Source: Ifrita kowaldi
Taxonomy: Eukaryota > Chordata > Aves > Passeriformes > Cinclosomatidae
DNA length: 64,000 bases
Assembly (NCBI GenBank): GCA_013398055.1
Contig: VZRS01002616.1
Coordinates: 1 to 64,000, forward strand
Direction of reading: 5' to 3'
The notes under the pieces are model-generated. The model was not told the origin of the DNA and did no database searches. It saw only the letters and a program-made list of their open reading frames with translations. Made by a program: the position numbers and the translations under genes. Shown here in pieces: positions 11,391 to 24,300 of the stretch (position 1 is the stretch's first letter; the number at the start of each line of letters is the position of its first letter).

Positions 11391-12663
11391 GAACCAACAA
11401 ATGTTTCCTTTGATACAAAGCAGAGACTGATCAGGGAAGCAGCTAATTTCTAGGATTTTTTCCCTCTTCAGTTCACTCTTTAGTCATGGTTATAAATAAT
11501 TGTTCAGGAGGTCCAGACCCAGCAGAATTTGTGAGCAAAAATGATCAGCTAATCCAAGTAAGTGAAAAAACCCCATTAAAAAAAAAAATTCTCATGGTAA
11601 GGCTCAAAGCTTTTCCAAATGCATGATATTACAGTAGAGCATCATGTGAATGTAATAAAATGAGTGCTGAGTGAATTATGCATAAGCTGAGAGTGGAAAT
11701 GGGGAATGGTCTTGGTGGTTCTCAAAAAACATAGGCACGTGTATGTCTGAACTTTCCCTCCTCAGCTCATTGCTTAGCGTTTGTTCAGGCAAATCTGTCC
11801 TTGCATCTCTTTTATCAAACCCTGGAAGGACAATGGATTTTCTAGATTACAGCTTTGGGGGCCAAGTCTCTCCCATATGGATCTTTTTGTGTGGCTGGAA
11901 AATGTGATTTCAGCAATACTGTGGTGTGATGGCCCTTGTTTCTGAGGAAGATGTATTGTTGCTTGCCTGCATCCTGGGAGGATAAGTCCGTTTTATTAAA
12001 GATGCAGGATGATGCAATCTTTCAAATGGCTCCTCGCCTATTCAGAGGTAAAGGAGGTAGTGAGTTGTGGACTCTGTGAGAGCGGCTCTAATTGCATGAC
12101 CAACACATAAAATATATCTGCAAGGATGTTTTTTCAGACAGAACTTTTTTTCTCACACTGTACTGTCCCAAACTATTTTCCTTTCCAAAGTGATATAAAA
12201 CCCTTTAAGGTTTCTCTGTTGCAAATGCAAAGTCTTTTAAATTATGTTCTAATGAACGATGGCTTTTTTGTGGCTTTGGTTTGAAAAGAACAAGATGAAA
12301 GTCTCAGGACTGAGGCCAAGCTGGGGTCCTGCCACAGTGTTTGTTATTAATATATATCAGGTTTTTAATCCAGGAACTTTCATGACTTAACCCTGTAAAC
12401 AGGCTTGCCAAAGCAGTCTCAGAATTCTACACAAACAGACCATTTTGGAGTTGCTGTTTGATTGTCCCTAGTGTTCTCTTCTTTTACCTAGCTCTGTGTG
12501 AAACCAAGGTTTCTGCTGAGCTTTGGCACCACTGTGGGTGACAGGAAGCTGGAGCATTCACAGGATGCCTTGCCTGGGTACAGGAGAGAGGAGTGTGGGA
12601 TCTCCTCCAGCCCTCCTTTTTCCTGCTGGATACCCAAGCAACTGGCTCCTCTCCTAGATCCTT
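11391..12663. other. Unique sequence, no gene seen
   Basis: No known repeat family or exon is recognised. Several short homopolymer A and T runs occur. Confidence 0.55.
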
Positions 12664-13347
12664 TCACAGGATCACAAAATGGGTCCTGTTGGAAGAGACC
12701 ACAGTGGGTCATGTGGTCCAACTTCCCTACTCAAGCAGGGTCATCCTAGAGCACAAGGCACAGGATTGTGTCCAGGCGGTTCTTCAATATCTCCAGTGAG
12801 GGAGACACCACAACCTCCCTGGGCAATCTGTGCCAGTGCTCAGTCACCTGCACAGCAAAGAAATTCTTCCTCATATTCAGGTGAAACTTCCAGTGCATCA
12901 GTTTTTACCCATTGCATCTTGTCCTGTTGCTTGGCACCACTGGGAAGAGCCTGGAAACCTCCTCTTGACACCCTCCCTTCAGATACTGATAGACATTGAT
13001 GAGGTCCTCTCTCAGGCATCTCTCCTCAAGGCCAAACAGGCCCAGCTCCTTCAATCTTTCCTCATAAGAGAGATGCTCCAATGCCTTAATCATCTTTGTT
13101 GCCCTCCACTGGACCCAATTCAGGAGCTACACGTCTCTCATTTACTGAGGAGCCCAGAACTGGACACAACACCCCAGATGTGCCTCACCAGGGCTGAGTA
13201 GAGGAGCAGGATCACCTCCCTCTCCCTGCTGGCAATGCTCTTCCTAATGCACCCCAGGTCACCATTGGCCTTCTTGGCCTCAAGGGCACTGCTGGCTCAT
13301 GGAGAGCTTGATGTCCACCAGGATCTGCAGGTCCTTCTCTGCAAAGG
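12664..13347 (-). mobile_element. CR1 LINE 3' portion, minus strand
   Basis: It opens with a decayed terminal repeat (TCACAGGATCACAAAATGGG) and the GTTGGAAGAGACC...GTCCAAC landmark. The typical reverse-complement CR1 order follows: GGGCAATCTGTGCCAGTGCT, CTTGTCCTGTTGC, TTGATGAGGTCCTCTCTCAG, CCAGAACTGGACACAACACC, and finally CAGGTCCTTCTCTGCAAAG, where it ends. About 680 bp survive; the 5' part is missing. Plus-strand ORFs over this segment are shadows of the LINE. Confidence 0.93.
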
Positions 13348-15540
13348 AAATAGAACTTCAATAGAACTTCATAATGAATATGGCTTCCACTTCAGTCCTA
13401 TATCTGTCGTAGGGGGATTGAGAAGCCCCTGGGTGGATGAGTTTGTGCTCAGGGTGAGACCAGCCCTGGTGCAGAGTCTGGGGAGCAGCGCTCCTTGGAG
13501 GATGATTTTAGCTTGGAAGGCTGTGGCTCAGGTGTCCTGCATGGCACTAAGCATATGCCTGGTATTTAACAATCTAAGAGCTAATTGCTAGCTGTCTGCA
13601 AACTCCCAACAACTCTAAATGGCTGAGGAAGTAAATAAGGACCAAAGGGCAGTAACACTACAACAGTTTTGTCCAGCAGCTCTCTGCAATTAAATCCCGC
13701 TGTACAAAGGGAAAGCAAGACAACTGGAAATGAGATAGTGAGTGAAGATCCCTGCAGTGAGCCATGCTTTAGAAATCACAGACAGCCAGTGACTATGGAA
13801 ACCTTACACTATCCTAACAGGAATAAATAATTTAGGAAAGACCCATATTAAAGACTGAATTTCTCTCCTGGGCTCAGACAGATGGACTTCTTCCCTTGGG
13901 TAGATAATTTCTGTCTTGTTTAACAAAGTGCAGCCCCATCCAGCATTTCAGCAAAAAGCAGCACAAGACTCATAGAGCTTTTTGCCTTTTCAGCAGCCAG
14001 GGCTTCACCCACACAAAATAAAGATAATATTGAACTAACCTCATCTGTCCTAGAGCATGTGCAAGCAAGCATGCTTTAGCTGCCTAGCTAGAGAAAAATT
14101 AAGTATTTTTCAGGATAAAAATGTATCTAGAAGAACAAGCACACTGGCTTGTGCCTTGCTGTTGGTTACACGGCAACCCAGCTGAAGCCCCTCCCGCCAT
14201 CACTGCTGTCTCTGGCTGAACTTGAGATGGATGAGGATGGGCACAGAGGCATTTCTGAGTGCCTCTGTGCCTGCACAGCTCCCATTGCCTGGCTCCAGGG
14301 CTCTGCTCCTGGCACTAAAGGGTAGTTGTAATGGGGAAGGGGAGGAGAGGCTGCTGCTCTCAGAGGATTCATATTTCATCCCTCGTGGCAGAGCTGGTGT
14401 CCAAGAGCACAGGCCAATGCCCACCACGTGCTGTCACTAAGGGATAACAGGGCACACACCAGCAGTGCAATTTCTTTCCCAAAGTTTCTGTCTCTCTACA
14501 GCACAATAGACTTACAAGCTACTTTTCTGCAGCTGAATGTTTTTTCCTGGACTACACACATTAGTAGCTGCAGTATGTGCTGCCAAATGAAGAGATTGGG
14601 GAAAAAAACCCCCGTGAATGCCAAGCAATCCATCTTAAAAAGCCACCTGCATGTAGGAAATAAAGGATCTGGGAGTGCCTGAAAGCTAAATTTTACCATA
14701 GGAGAAGGCAACATGTAGAGTTTCAGCAAGTTCTTGCCTCTGCCTTGGTTATCTTGTTTTCTCTCTACTTGAATTGCCCTTTATATCCCTTTCCACCTGT
14801 TCTTTCCTATAATTTTCCTTTTTCCCTTCACATTTGCATTCTTAAAATAACAACCATAGTAACAATAGAAGTGAGAACAAGAGGAAGAAAGGTAGTTCTG
14901 GAAGGAGGGTGCATTTGCCTCATCCTGTAGCACATTGGCATGTTCAGCACTGGTCTGGGCTTCTCCAGCTGAATGCTTGCTGGAGCAGGATGCTGGTAGC
15001 ACTGGCCAGCTGCACAGAATTACCCCATTTTCTAGGTTTTAAGGAACTGCTGTAGTAAGAGCAGAGGTTGTGTTTTATGTATTGCCTCCTTCCCACTTCC
15101 AACACACCCCATCCCAAAGGTTCTGCTTCCATTCCTCTGGGAAGTCAAATCCACGATGATCATCATCAGACGTTAAGCAGAAGCCACGGGGTTACTCAGG
15201 CTCCTGGGAAAGCAAGGAAGGGAGCAGAGGCACTGTGGGTTAAACAAATGGTGGCAGCATGAAGGCAGTGGGAACACGTACCGTGGAAGGTTGTTTGGCC
15301 TTGGGGACTGGTTTCTGCTGGTCATTTTGAGGTATGGATCTCAGGCTGCTTAAATGGGAGCAGCTGTCAGACAGTTCCTTATCACAGAGGTTTGCCTGCA
15401 ATGTTGGACTGAATTCCTTGATTAGGAAGTCCATTGCTGTGAAGGGACTATCTGGGAGCTTACATCGTATTTTTATTACTTGCAAATAGCTGTTAAAACA
15501 TTTCCTCCTGCAATTCCAATTTATTCAAAATTTTCAATAT
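13348..15540. other. Unique sequence, no gene seen
   Basis: No repeat family or convincing exon. ORFs at 14166-14440 overlap on both strands in a GC-richer patch and carry no known motif. Confidence 0.55.
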
Positions 15541-15900
15541 TCTCTCTTGAAGCAGATTAAAGTGCATATAGAGTCCTTTAAAATCAAACATTGGGTAGTT
15601 TCCAAAGAGCCATTAAGCTAAGGTTGCAGGATGATAACAGTCATTTGTAAAAGTAAATATGATAAAATGAACAGCTGCTTGCATGAAGTAGCACCACAGA
15701 CTTCCTAATGACTAGCTCAGTTCATTTGGGGTTTCAAAATAATTTGAGTTCTGCTTGTCTGAGGGCTGTTAATTGATCAGAAAGTAAAGCTGATCACTGC
15801 TTGTTTTTCCCATGACATATATGCTTTAATAAATTATTGCTTGCAACTCTTGCAGTGTTACTCATTATCGACTTCAGATACATCAGTTCCATGGATGGAA
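15541..15900. promoter_or_regulatory. Possible conserved non-coding element
   Basis: A repeat-free block with TTAATTGATCAG at 15769-15780, AAATAATTTGAG and several TAAT/ATTA cores, and no coding frame. The look is that of a homeodomain-rich enhancer, but it is unproven and judged by eye. Confidence 0.17.
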
Positions 15901-18877
15901 AGGACTGCTTACCAGAACCATTAATATCATACTGAGGTTTTCTGAGGTTCTCTGCAGGACCTTTCTTTTATGACAAACTCCCATCAATAGCTCAGCAGTT
16001 TTCAGAAAACTGCCAAAATATTTTTCCTTATGATATGTTCCAGGGAACACTTCCTAATAGAACAATTTTCATGTGCTAAACACATTTGGTTGGCTACAGG
16101 TAACCAATAAATATATATCCTTGGATTTCAGCTGCTGATAAAGGTTTATTACATCCTTTAAAATAGCACATACTTGCATGCAACATTGGCATGTCTGAAA
16201 CAATTAACTGCTGCTTTCTGGATTTTCTTAGCAACTCTGCTCTTGTGGCAGCCTCCAGAGAAAAGGCACTTGACTTAGGAAACCCTCTCTTCTTGGAAGA
16301 GTCTCATACAAGTTTGGAAAACTTGTTCCAAAACTTGCAGAAAGCACATTTCTGTGACACTCAAGAAAATGTTGGATGGGAGACTGGGGGAGGATGGAAT
16401 GAAATAGGGACAAGGAGAAAGGAAAAAGAGGCACTTAAAAAAGAGAGGTAGGGGGAAAACTGCTGAAAAGGAAATGAGATAAGAAAATATGAAAGGAAAG
16501 CAGAAGAAGATGAAAAAAAATAAGTAGCACATATGTTTATTTTATAGGAAGTTGGCTGACAGGCTGAATTTCTGGTCTGGTCAGGGAATCAAAATTATGG
16601 TGGGCTCTGGATGAAAAGTGAATAACAAATATCCTAAATTAAGAACTCAAGAGACTGAAATCTGTTTGTAAAACTGTTTTGAAACAACAAAATACCATAT
16701 TTTAAGACTGAAGTTTGTTGATGAATAATTTGCAAGCAGAAAGCAAGCTAAATGTCTTGCATAAGAAAGGACTAGAAAATACTTCTTCAGAAACACTGAT
16801 CAAGTGAAAGACCATGTTCTGTTATCAACTCTCCTCATTTTGCATTTAATTTGAAATAATGAGATAAACAACTTTATGCCATTAAAAATGATACTAGGTT
16901 TTCCTCTCCTGCAAGCAGCTGTCCAGATCTTTGTGCCCAGCACTGATTTACATAATCCTTGTAAATTTCTTGCATGATAAATGGCAAATTCATGTTTCAT
17001 TGGTGACTTCAGCTTCACTTGTGATGGGAATGTGAGGATGGGGTAGTAAGAGGAAGGGCTATGTGGAAATGAGAGTTGGTACCCGGCGGCCTTGGACAGT
17101 ACTGCCATGAGGTTTACTGACCTTATGCTCACTGGAAGCATGACATCTTGGAGGCATCATACAACTACTGCAACATTTATTCAGAAGACGTGGTCTTTCC
17201 AAAATGCATCAGCAGAACTATTGTGATTTTCTAATAAGAGAGGATGTTTGAAGAGAAAAGAGGATGAGTATTTTATTTGATAGCAACACCAATCCCAAAA
17301 CAAGTAATTGACTCTGCTGTTATCATCCTGACATGAAAAGCAGCATCTTTCAGATCTTGAAAAATAAAGTAAGTGCTGGTTTTAAATTTGGCTATTTTTG
17401 TTATTCAAAATTTAATAGAGGGGATCCTAAAAATGGGAGAATCTGTCAGGACACTGAATACACCCATTGATGTGTTTGTGCTCAGGTGGGTGTGGCTGCA
17501 GGGAGCTTGGGAGCTGGTGATGTTGGGACCCAGCCACCAGTGGGGACTGAACCATGCAGCCAGTCAGTCCCATACCTGGGTGCAGCCCAGCCACGGCACT
17601 GTGGGGCAGCTCAGCCCATTGGTGTATGGGCGTATCTGAGTTTGGGAGGGATACAAACTGCCCCATGGATCTCATCCAAAAGGATACCACAACCTTAATA
17701 CCTCGAAAACTCTTATCTATTGTTTATCTATTGTCTCTTATCTCTTACCTGACTGATGGTAATGGTAACAAAGTGCTAGGCTTTCCTACACTGGATATAG
17801 ATTCAGTGCATCAGTGGAATTTTCACCCTAAAATTAATCTGGGATAGTTCCTGTGCCTCTCTCATTGAAAACCACTTTCCCTGATTTTAGCCATTTTTAT
17901 TCTATCAGCTTCAAAGGACATGTGCATTCCTGATTGGCATCACTGGCTCTAGAGCAGAAGTGCACCCCTCGTTTCTAACAGAATGGTCTCCATATTTCAT
18001 CATAAAGTCTTCTACTAGGAAACTGATTGCTTGCATGATAGTGCTCTGAATTATAAAATCTGTGAGAAGGGGTATCTGTCAGAACAGATCTGTGCTTTTT
18101 TTTTCTAATCTATAAATCAAGCAAAGCAGTGAGGAGGTGAGGAAAAGCTTTAATTCAGTATCATGTTTCCACAGAAATGGAAAAACTCAACACTGTAAAC
18201 CACAAACGGATCTAGTATGTGCAGTTTGCTAGGCTTTGTTACAAGGTGGTTTAGATCTCCTGTACATCTCTGGATCACGATGGAGACACTCTGCCATACT
18301 TCAGAGAAGTCTGACGTGTCAGTGGGGAGAAGGTAGCTAAAACAGCAGCAATGTCTGCTTTAAAGACAGGTCTGTGCTGCCATCCAGATGAAAGGTGTAT
18401 GCAGAGCAAATGGTAGTGAAGGTGTTTCACTGGTTACCTTTTTGATGGTCTTCATGTCTTTGCAAGAAACTGTAGGAAGAACAGTGGCACTCAGAAGGCA
18501 GCAGTATTGGTCCAGCAAGGGAAGCTCTGGCACAAAATTACCAGGAAAATAAGAGAAAAAACAGCAGGAGGTGATCATTAACAGCCAGGGCATTCCTTGC
18601 ATTACTTTAGAGCTCACAGAAACAGAACTCGGCTAAGTCTTGTTGAGGAAACAAAGTTGCATTGAAGCCATCTGATTCTATTACAATATTTTCTCCTTCA
18701 TTACATTAAACTGCAGTCTGGAGTCTGGTCAACAGGTTGGTTGAGAAAGTTGTAAGAACTCAAAAGACCAAAAACACAAACAGAGTGCGAAGTGAAGAAG
18801 TTATGAGAATCAGGTATCTTGGATTCTCACCATTAGCAGAATACTGCAGTTCATGGGTGGTTTAAAGCACTGCTGGA
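15901..18877. other. Unique sequence, no gene seen
   Basis: Apart from the purine-rich tract listed separately and short ATCT-type runs near 17709-17745, nothing is recognised. No ORF exceeds 113 codons. Confidence 0.55.
16376..16522 (+). repeat. Polypurine-rich tract
   Basis: About 147 bases in which the plus strand is overwhelmingly A and G (GGGGGAGGATGGAATG, GGACAAGGAGAAAGG, GAAAGCAGAAGAAGATG), broken by a few pyrimidines. It is not a clean tandem repeat. Such strand asymmetry can favour triplex or other non-B DNA. Confidence 0.6.
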
Positions 18878-19512
18878 TTCACAAGAACAGAGAATTGTTG
18901 AAGTTGGAAGAGACCTCTGACAATAAGGGGGTCCAACCTTTTGCTCATGCAGGACCACCTAAATCCAGTTTCCCAGGACTGTGCCCAGACTGTTTTTGAG
19001 TATCTCCAAGCAGACTCCTGAGCCTCTTCAGGCAACCTGTGCCAGTGCTTGGCCACTCCCACAGAGAAAAATTGTTCCCTGACGTTCAGATGGAATCTCC
19101 CGTGTTCTGGTTTGGGCCTTTTGCCTCGCCAAACACCATTGGAAAGAGCCTGCCTGTGAGCTCTTTGCACCCTCCCTTCAGATATTCATACACATTGATG
19201 AGATCCTCCCTGAACTCTCTCCTCCAGGCTGATCAGTTCCAGCTGTTTCAGCCCGTTCTCATAACAGAGATGCTTCAGTCATTTACTGACCCTTTGCTGG
19301 ACCCTCTCCGGCATGTGCATGTCTCTTATGTACTGGGCAGCCCAGAACTGGACACAGCCCTCCAAGTGGGGCCTCACCAACGCTGAGCAGAGGGGAAGGA
19401 TCACCTCTCTTCACCTCCTCATGCAGCCCAGGATGGCATTATCTGTCTTTGCAGCAGGGACGTGCTGCTGTTTGTTTGGTGTCCACCACGTGCCTTTTTT
19501 TCTGCAAAGCTG
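18878..19512 (-). mobile_element. CR1 LINE 3' portion, minus strand
   Basis: It starts with a degraded terminal repeat, then GTTGGAAGAGACCTCTGAC. It follows the CR1 reverse-complement order through TGTGCCAGTGCTTGGCCACT, CATTGATGAGATCCTCCCTG, CCAGAACTGGACACAGCCCT and GGCCTCACCAACGCTGAGCA. It ends near the TGGTGTCCACCACGTGCC segment before TTCTGCAAAG. It is 5'-truncated and somewhat more diverged than the 12.7-kb copy. Confidence 0.92.
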
Positions 19513-20380
19513 ACTTTATCCTGAAACACGGGAAAGGCAATGCTGAGTGGCTAAGGCTGTGCTAGTGATGGTCACTTGCTGCTGCAGAAACACTAGCACT
19601 GCAGAATGGGCAAACATGGACAGGCTGCCATCTGCTACACTGCAAGGTAGGGACCTGAATTTAATGTGTCTGAAAAATGAGTTATAGTTCAAGAGTTGCA
19701 TGTCACAGTAGTGCAACAGTGAGCACCATGAAGAATTTCCTTTCTGCCTCTTACAGTCATTAATTTCATGCATGGAAATCATGGGCCTGCCAGAACAGGG
19801 CAAGAGCTGGAATTACGATTCAGCCAGAGCCTGTGCTCCGTTATTAACATATGTTCCATTATTACCAAAGTATGAAGCCTGCACTGGAATCAAAACTGTT
19901 TCTGTTCATCTGGATGGAGATAAATAATGAAGGGAGAAAGAGTAGCTATATAGCTATTTTTTTTAATTCTGTGAACACTGTTTTTTCAGAAAGAATTCTT
20001 AAACCTGTAACATCTTATATTCATGAAAACATTACCAGCAGCATGTAAATGAGAAACATAAAATCTTAATCACTTTATCATTTATAAATATGATTTGAGA
20101 TTTTCATGTAATTACATTACACACAATTCCATAAAATACAGGTGAATAGTTTATCACCTACATGATGCAGCCAGAAATGGAGATTTCAAAGTGAATAGTA
20201 AAATCTAATTTTATTTGGACTTTTTAAACAACAAGAAACATTTTAACATACGATCCTGATAAGTTCTTCCTGATATTCCAAATCATAATACAAACTGAAT
20301 ATGACTAATTGGGTCGGCGCATGCTAAAGCTGAGAGAGGAAAGGGGAAATAGTAACACTGGCCACAAGTTAGTGTCAGGG
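19513..20380. other. Unique sequence, no gene seen
   Basis: AT-rich unique DNA with no recognised repeat or exon. Confidence 0.55.
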
Positions 20381-20538
20381 TTAGTGTCCAGAGAACCACA
20401 AAGGCTACAGCTCCAGGGCCTGGGGCTGGAAAAGGCGTATCAGGGAGAGTACAATACTGCACAAACATTGCTCTCCACATCTATCTAAAATGGACCACCC
20501 GTGGTACCTGGAGCTTCAGCCTGCAAATTAGGGCTAGG
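20381..20538. repeat. Diverged tandem unit, copy 1 (split by LTR)
   Basis: It begins TTAGTGTCCAGAGAACCACA, continues with CAGGGCCTGG and CTCTCCACATCT, and ends TTAGGGCTAGG. A second copy of the same order lies at 21178-21350. With the LTR insertion between them removed, the two units would be adjacent with a period near 165 bp. The origin of the unit is unknown; it could itself be old LTR material. Confidence 0.75.
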
Positions 20539-21164
20539 TGTAGGATCTGTCTCGGTTTGGACGGTCAGGACGGATGGAGACGAGGGATCTCTGAAGTCCG
20601 GTCTTAGAGCATGAGGTTTATTGATAAGGGCTTGTGTACAGGGGGCCTGCTTGGAGCTGCTAGCTGCAGCTAGAAGCAGGCCAGAAAAGCAGGAAGCAAG
20701 AGAGAGAGAGAGTAAAGAAAAAGAAGTGCAAGAGCGTGTGTGTAAGAGGTGTAAGAGAGCAAGGTTCTTGTTTACAATACAATAAATCTTCTTCTGTGTT
20801 GAATATTCTAATTTTCATCAACCAATCTAGTACAAGATACAAATCCTATAGCATTTACATACAGCCTATAAGAATCATCGCATTACCATACTGCATTACA
20901 TTTTAAACCCTAAAAACTACTCTTTGGACCCCTTCTGCCAAGCTAGTAGGGTCTGTTTTGACCCTTGGACCTGTCTGCTAGCAGAAGGTATTGCTCAATC
21001 AAGAGGGGATTACCTTCAGCCGGCCACACCATTGTTTTCCAGTTGTTCAGTAACCAAGGCCTGGTATCTCAAAGTATGCTTTCATTTCAATCTCGCTTAC
21101 AGTTTCTATATTCTCAGCATCTTTTGCCAAGCAATAAGGCTTTCTTGTTTCATCTTCCCCAACA
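20539..21164 (-). mobile_element. ERVK-like solo LTR with 6-bp target-site duplication
   Basis: A 626-bp segment bounded by TG...CA and flanked by identical GCTAGG at 20533-20538 and 21165-21170. Read on the minus strand it starts TGTTGGGGAAGATGAAACAA and ends CGAGACAGATCCTACA. A minus-strand AATAAA (complement of TTTATT at 20617-20622) lies about 80 bp before its 3' end, as expected for the R-U5 part. Six-base duplications are typical of ERVK/ERV2-class integration. No gag, pol or env lies beside it, so it is a solo LTR formed by LTR-LTR recombination. Confidence 0.9.
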
Positions 21165-21177
21165 GCTAGGGATAAGT

Positions 21178-21350
21178 TTAGGTTTCAGAGAACCACAAAG
21201 CCTGCATCTCCAGGGACACTGGGCCTGGAAAAGGTATGCCATGGAGAGCATGGTACTGCAACAACATTTATCTCTCCACATCTTTCTCTTCTAGGCCACC
21301 CATGAAATCTCAACATCTGTCCGAAGCTGCCATTAAGGTTTAGGGTTCAG
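21178..21350. repeat. Diverged tandem unit, copy 2
   Basis: It starts TTAGGTTTCAGAGAACCACA, carries GGGCCTGGAAAAGGTATG and CTCTCCACATCT, and ends TTTAGGGTTCAG. It matches copy 1 at 20381-20538 in order but with many substitutions and small indels, so the duplication is much older than the LTR insertion is likely to be. Confidence 0.75.
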
Positions 21351-24300
21351 ACGCAAGGAGAGATCCATCTGTCCAGCAAAGGGTGCATCTTTACTGTACG
21401 AGCTTCCAGGACCGGACAGTGGCGGGTTTGAGTTGTTCCTGTCTGTTCCCAGACAGATTGTCTACCAACTTACAGCAGCAATCTGCAGAATGTCAAACAG
21501 AGGAGACAACCTAATGGCTTTCCTTCACTTCATCAAAGTCTTTGGTCTGATCTGGTTAGGCTTGCAGGAAAGGGAAGTGTACATTACATATTAATGAATT
21601 TTTTCCTGATAGCATGTGCAGTGTAAACAAGGTGTATATAGCACAGCCAGCTTTTAAACCATTACTGGTCTGAGTAGAACTTGATTACCAAAATCAAATT
21701 TTAACCTAAAAGATAAGGAGGCAGCTTCGCAATGGCTCTGTGTTTCATAAGTGTATGACTGTACTTTATTTACCCAGATTTTTAATCTGATCAATATATT
21801 TATTCTTAAAGTTGGCATTTACTCTAAGACATCCCAAGAAAACTCCTTCAGAGACACAAAGGGAGAGGAGTGGGGGGCAGTGGGGGCTACTCCAGACCAT
21901 GGTGGAACTCCTCACTAGCCCTTTCTTAAAGGGGATGTGACCTTCTTGTGATGACTTTGTCTCCTACCAAGGCAGGAAACAAAGCACTTTTTAGGTGGAA
22001 GTTGGTTCTGGCTGAGGACTGGTGAGACTGAAGCCCAGGAGTCGTTGCTATACCAGTAACCACAGATATTTACATCCTCTCTCATGTGTGTTATTTTCCT
22101 AGCTGCTATGCCTCCTTGAATTTCATTTACAACACTGTAGATCCCATTTCACTGTCTTTGGGAAAGTCTGTGACCCATGTCCTCTGGGACACAGAGACTG
22201 CTTGATTTGTGACCTGACTCGTGTGCTGCTTCTTAAGAAGAAGAAGGGCAGCAAAGTGGTGTGCTCTGAAAATAGCTGTTGAATTTTTGCATTTCATAGG
22301 GATTCAAGATGTGTACATACCTGGAAGGGTTTGATTGACCACATTCATGGCAGCCCCCAAGGTGTGGGGTGGAGATGAATTCTCTCATCTGTGTAAGTAC
22401 CCAACTTGCTGCAGGGGGGGAAGGGAAATCCTGCTCCAAGAGGCAAAAGAAACGTTTCTGTGCAAACAGTTTTTAATTTGCTTCCCTTAGGTCTTTGCAA
22501 CACAAAAGGAAATGCTCATTTAGACACACAATATTTATAGGAAGATTGCAAAAGCTATTAAATAGTTTCTGTGCTAAATTAAGATGGACCAAAGTGCAGT
22601 GTCAAATTTTTTCTGTTTCTTATATTTAATGAATTCTTTATTTGTCTGTTTATTTCTGTTTCTTGAATGTTCACTGAGTGCACTAGAGAACTCTGTGAAA
22701 TGCAGTAACTGCGAACATCCATCGATGACAAAATATTATCATATCATTTCACAGCTTCCACCTTTACTGGAGCTGAGCCATCTCTCATTTTTGTCACACA
22801 ATAAGTAAATAAGAAGCAAAAATAAAGAAAATATTATTTAGAAATTATCAAATCACATTTCATCTAAATTCAGCTACCTGAAACTACTCATATACTTAAA
22901 ATTAGGTGCAACCTAATCAGAACTTAGGCCTGGAAAATATGTGCAGTCCAAAACTCTCCTAAACCTGGTGCCATCTTTGCAGCCTGTCTCCTGCCCAGCT
23001 CCTGTCTTTTCCTTTGTTCTGCCTTCCTCCCAGGAACTTGTCCCAGCTGAGGAGGCTCAGGTGCTCACAGAGCCTCCTCTGTAGCAGTGTGCTGGACAAA
23101 GGCTGCAGCAACCTGTCAAATAGGGAGTGGGTAAGTGGGAGCAATCCTGCCCAGCCTTGGGTCCCAGCTGCCCACTATTGCAACAGAAGGACACTGAACC
23201 CCCCCACCTTACCAGGAAGGTGTTGCAGGTGAGTTACTCTTGTGTAATTTACTGTTGTCCAAAGTGCCCCTCTGAAGCCCTGGGAATGCCACATCATGGC
23301 CATTCATGCATGTGGATGTCCTTGTTCTTGTACTTGTTCCCATGGGGTAAGGTCTCCTCTGACTGCCCTTTGCAGCATCCAGCATTCCCTTACCTCTGTG
23401 GGGAAAGGTGACATTGTTTCCCATCCCACAAATATGCTTTTGGGAGTACAGTTCTAATAATAAAGCACATATCTAAACAAATCAAGAGACTTCCACATCC
23501 CCCTTTCTCTCCTCTTTCATTCTACTCATATCAACTGATCCTAAGGCAACTAATTCCCATGATGACATCTCCCCTTTGTCCACAGCTGTAAATTCCTGTT
23601 TGGCTCCATGCCATTAACAACCTGGTTCAGCTTTGATGGGGAGCACATGGGAGCAAAACACCCTAATCCACAAGTTTTCAAAATGAACATGGTGGGGCTG
23701 GGACCTGTTGGAGCTGCTCATGGTTCTTGCACCATAAGTAACTATTTTGTGGTGCTCCAGCTGTGATGGCAGGTGTGTAACAGAGGGGATTGCGTGCCTT
23801 TCCAGAAGCCAAGCTTCTTGCAGGAGCCATGCTTACCAGAGCTGGTGGAGAGGTTATGCCTGGTATAGTCCTCCACTGCAGATCATGAACATTCCTTTGG
23901 CAGCACCTCAGGCTGCAAGAAAAGGGAAGAGCTCGTGAGCCCCTCACCTCCTTCCTCTTTCTGCAAGGTCAGTGATCCTGAGACCAGCCTTTTTCAATGG
24001 AGAAGGTCAAATTCCAACTAGCTCAGGTATGACTGCTCTTCAGTAATTTAGCAAGTAGTAGTACCAAAAGTCCCTTTCAGGACTAGAACATCCTTGAGAT
24101 AGTTCCTCTGGAAGCACAAGAGACCATCCCTGCCCTGAAATGCCCCCCATCCTATTGGGTTAGAAACCCAGGAAGTGGCTCAGCATATTGGTGGGTAATG
24201 TCCATTTGCATTGGGTAAATACCATCTCAAAACATTTTTCCCACTATGATTTGTCCATGTTTGCAGTGGATTCAGTCATCATGTGCAGGTTTTTCTCAAA

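Noticed and set aside
12679..13201. Overlapping ORFs as genes
   Set aside because: They are reverse-strand shadows of a CR1 element.
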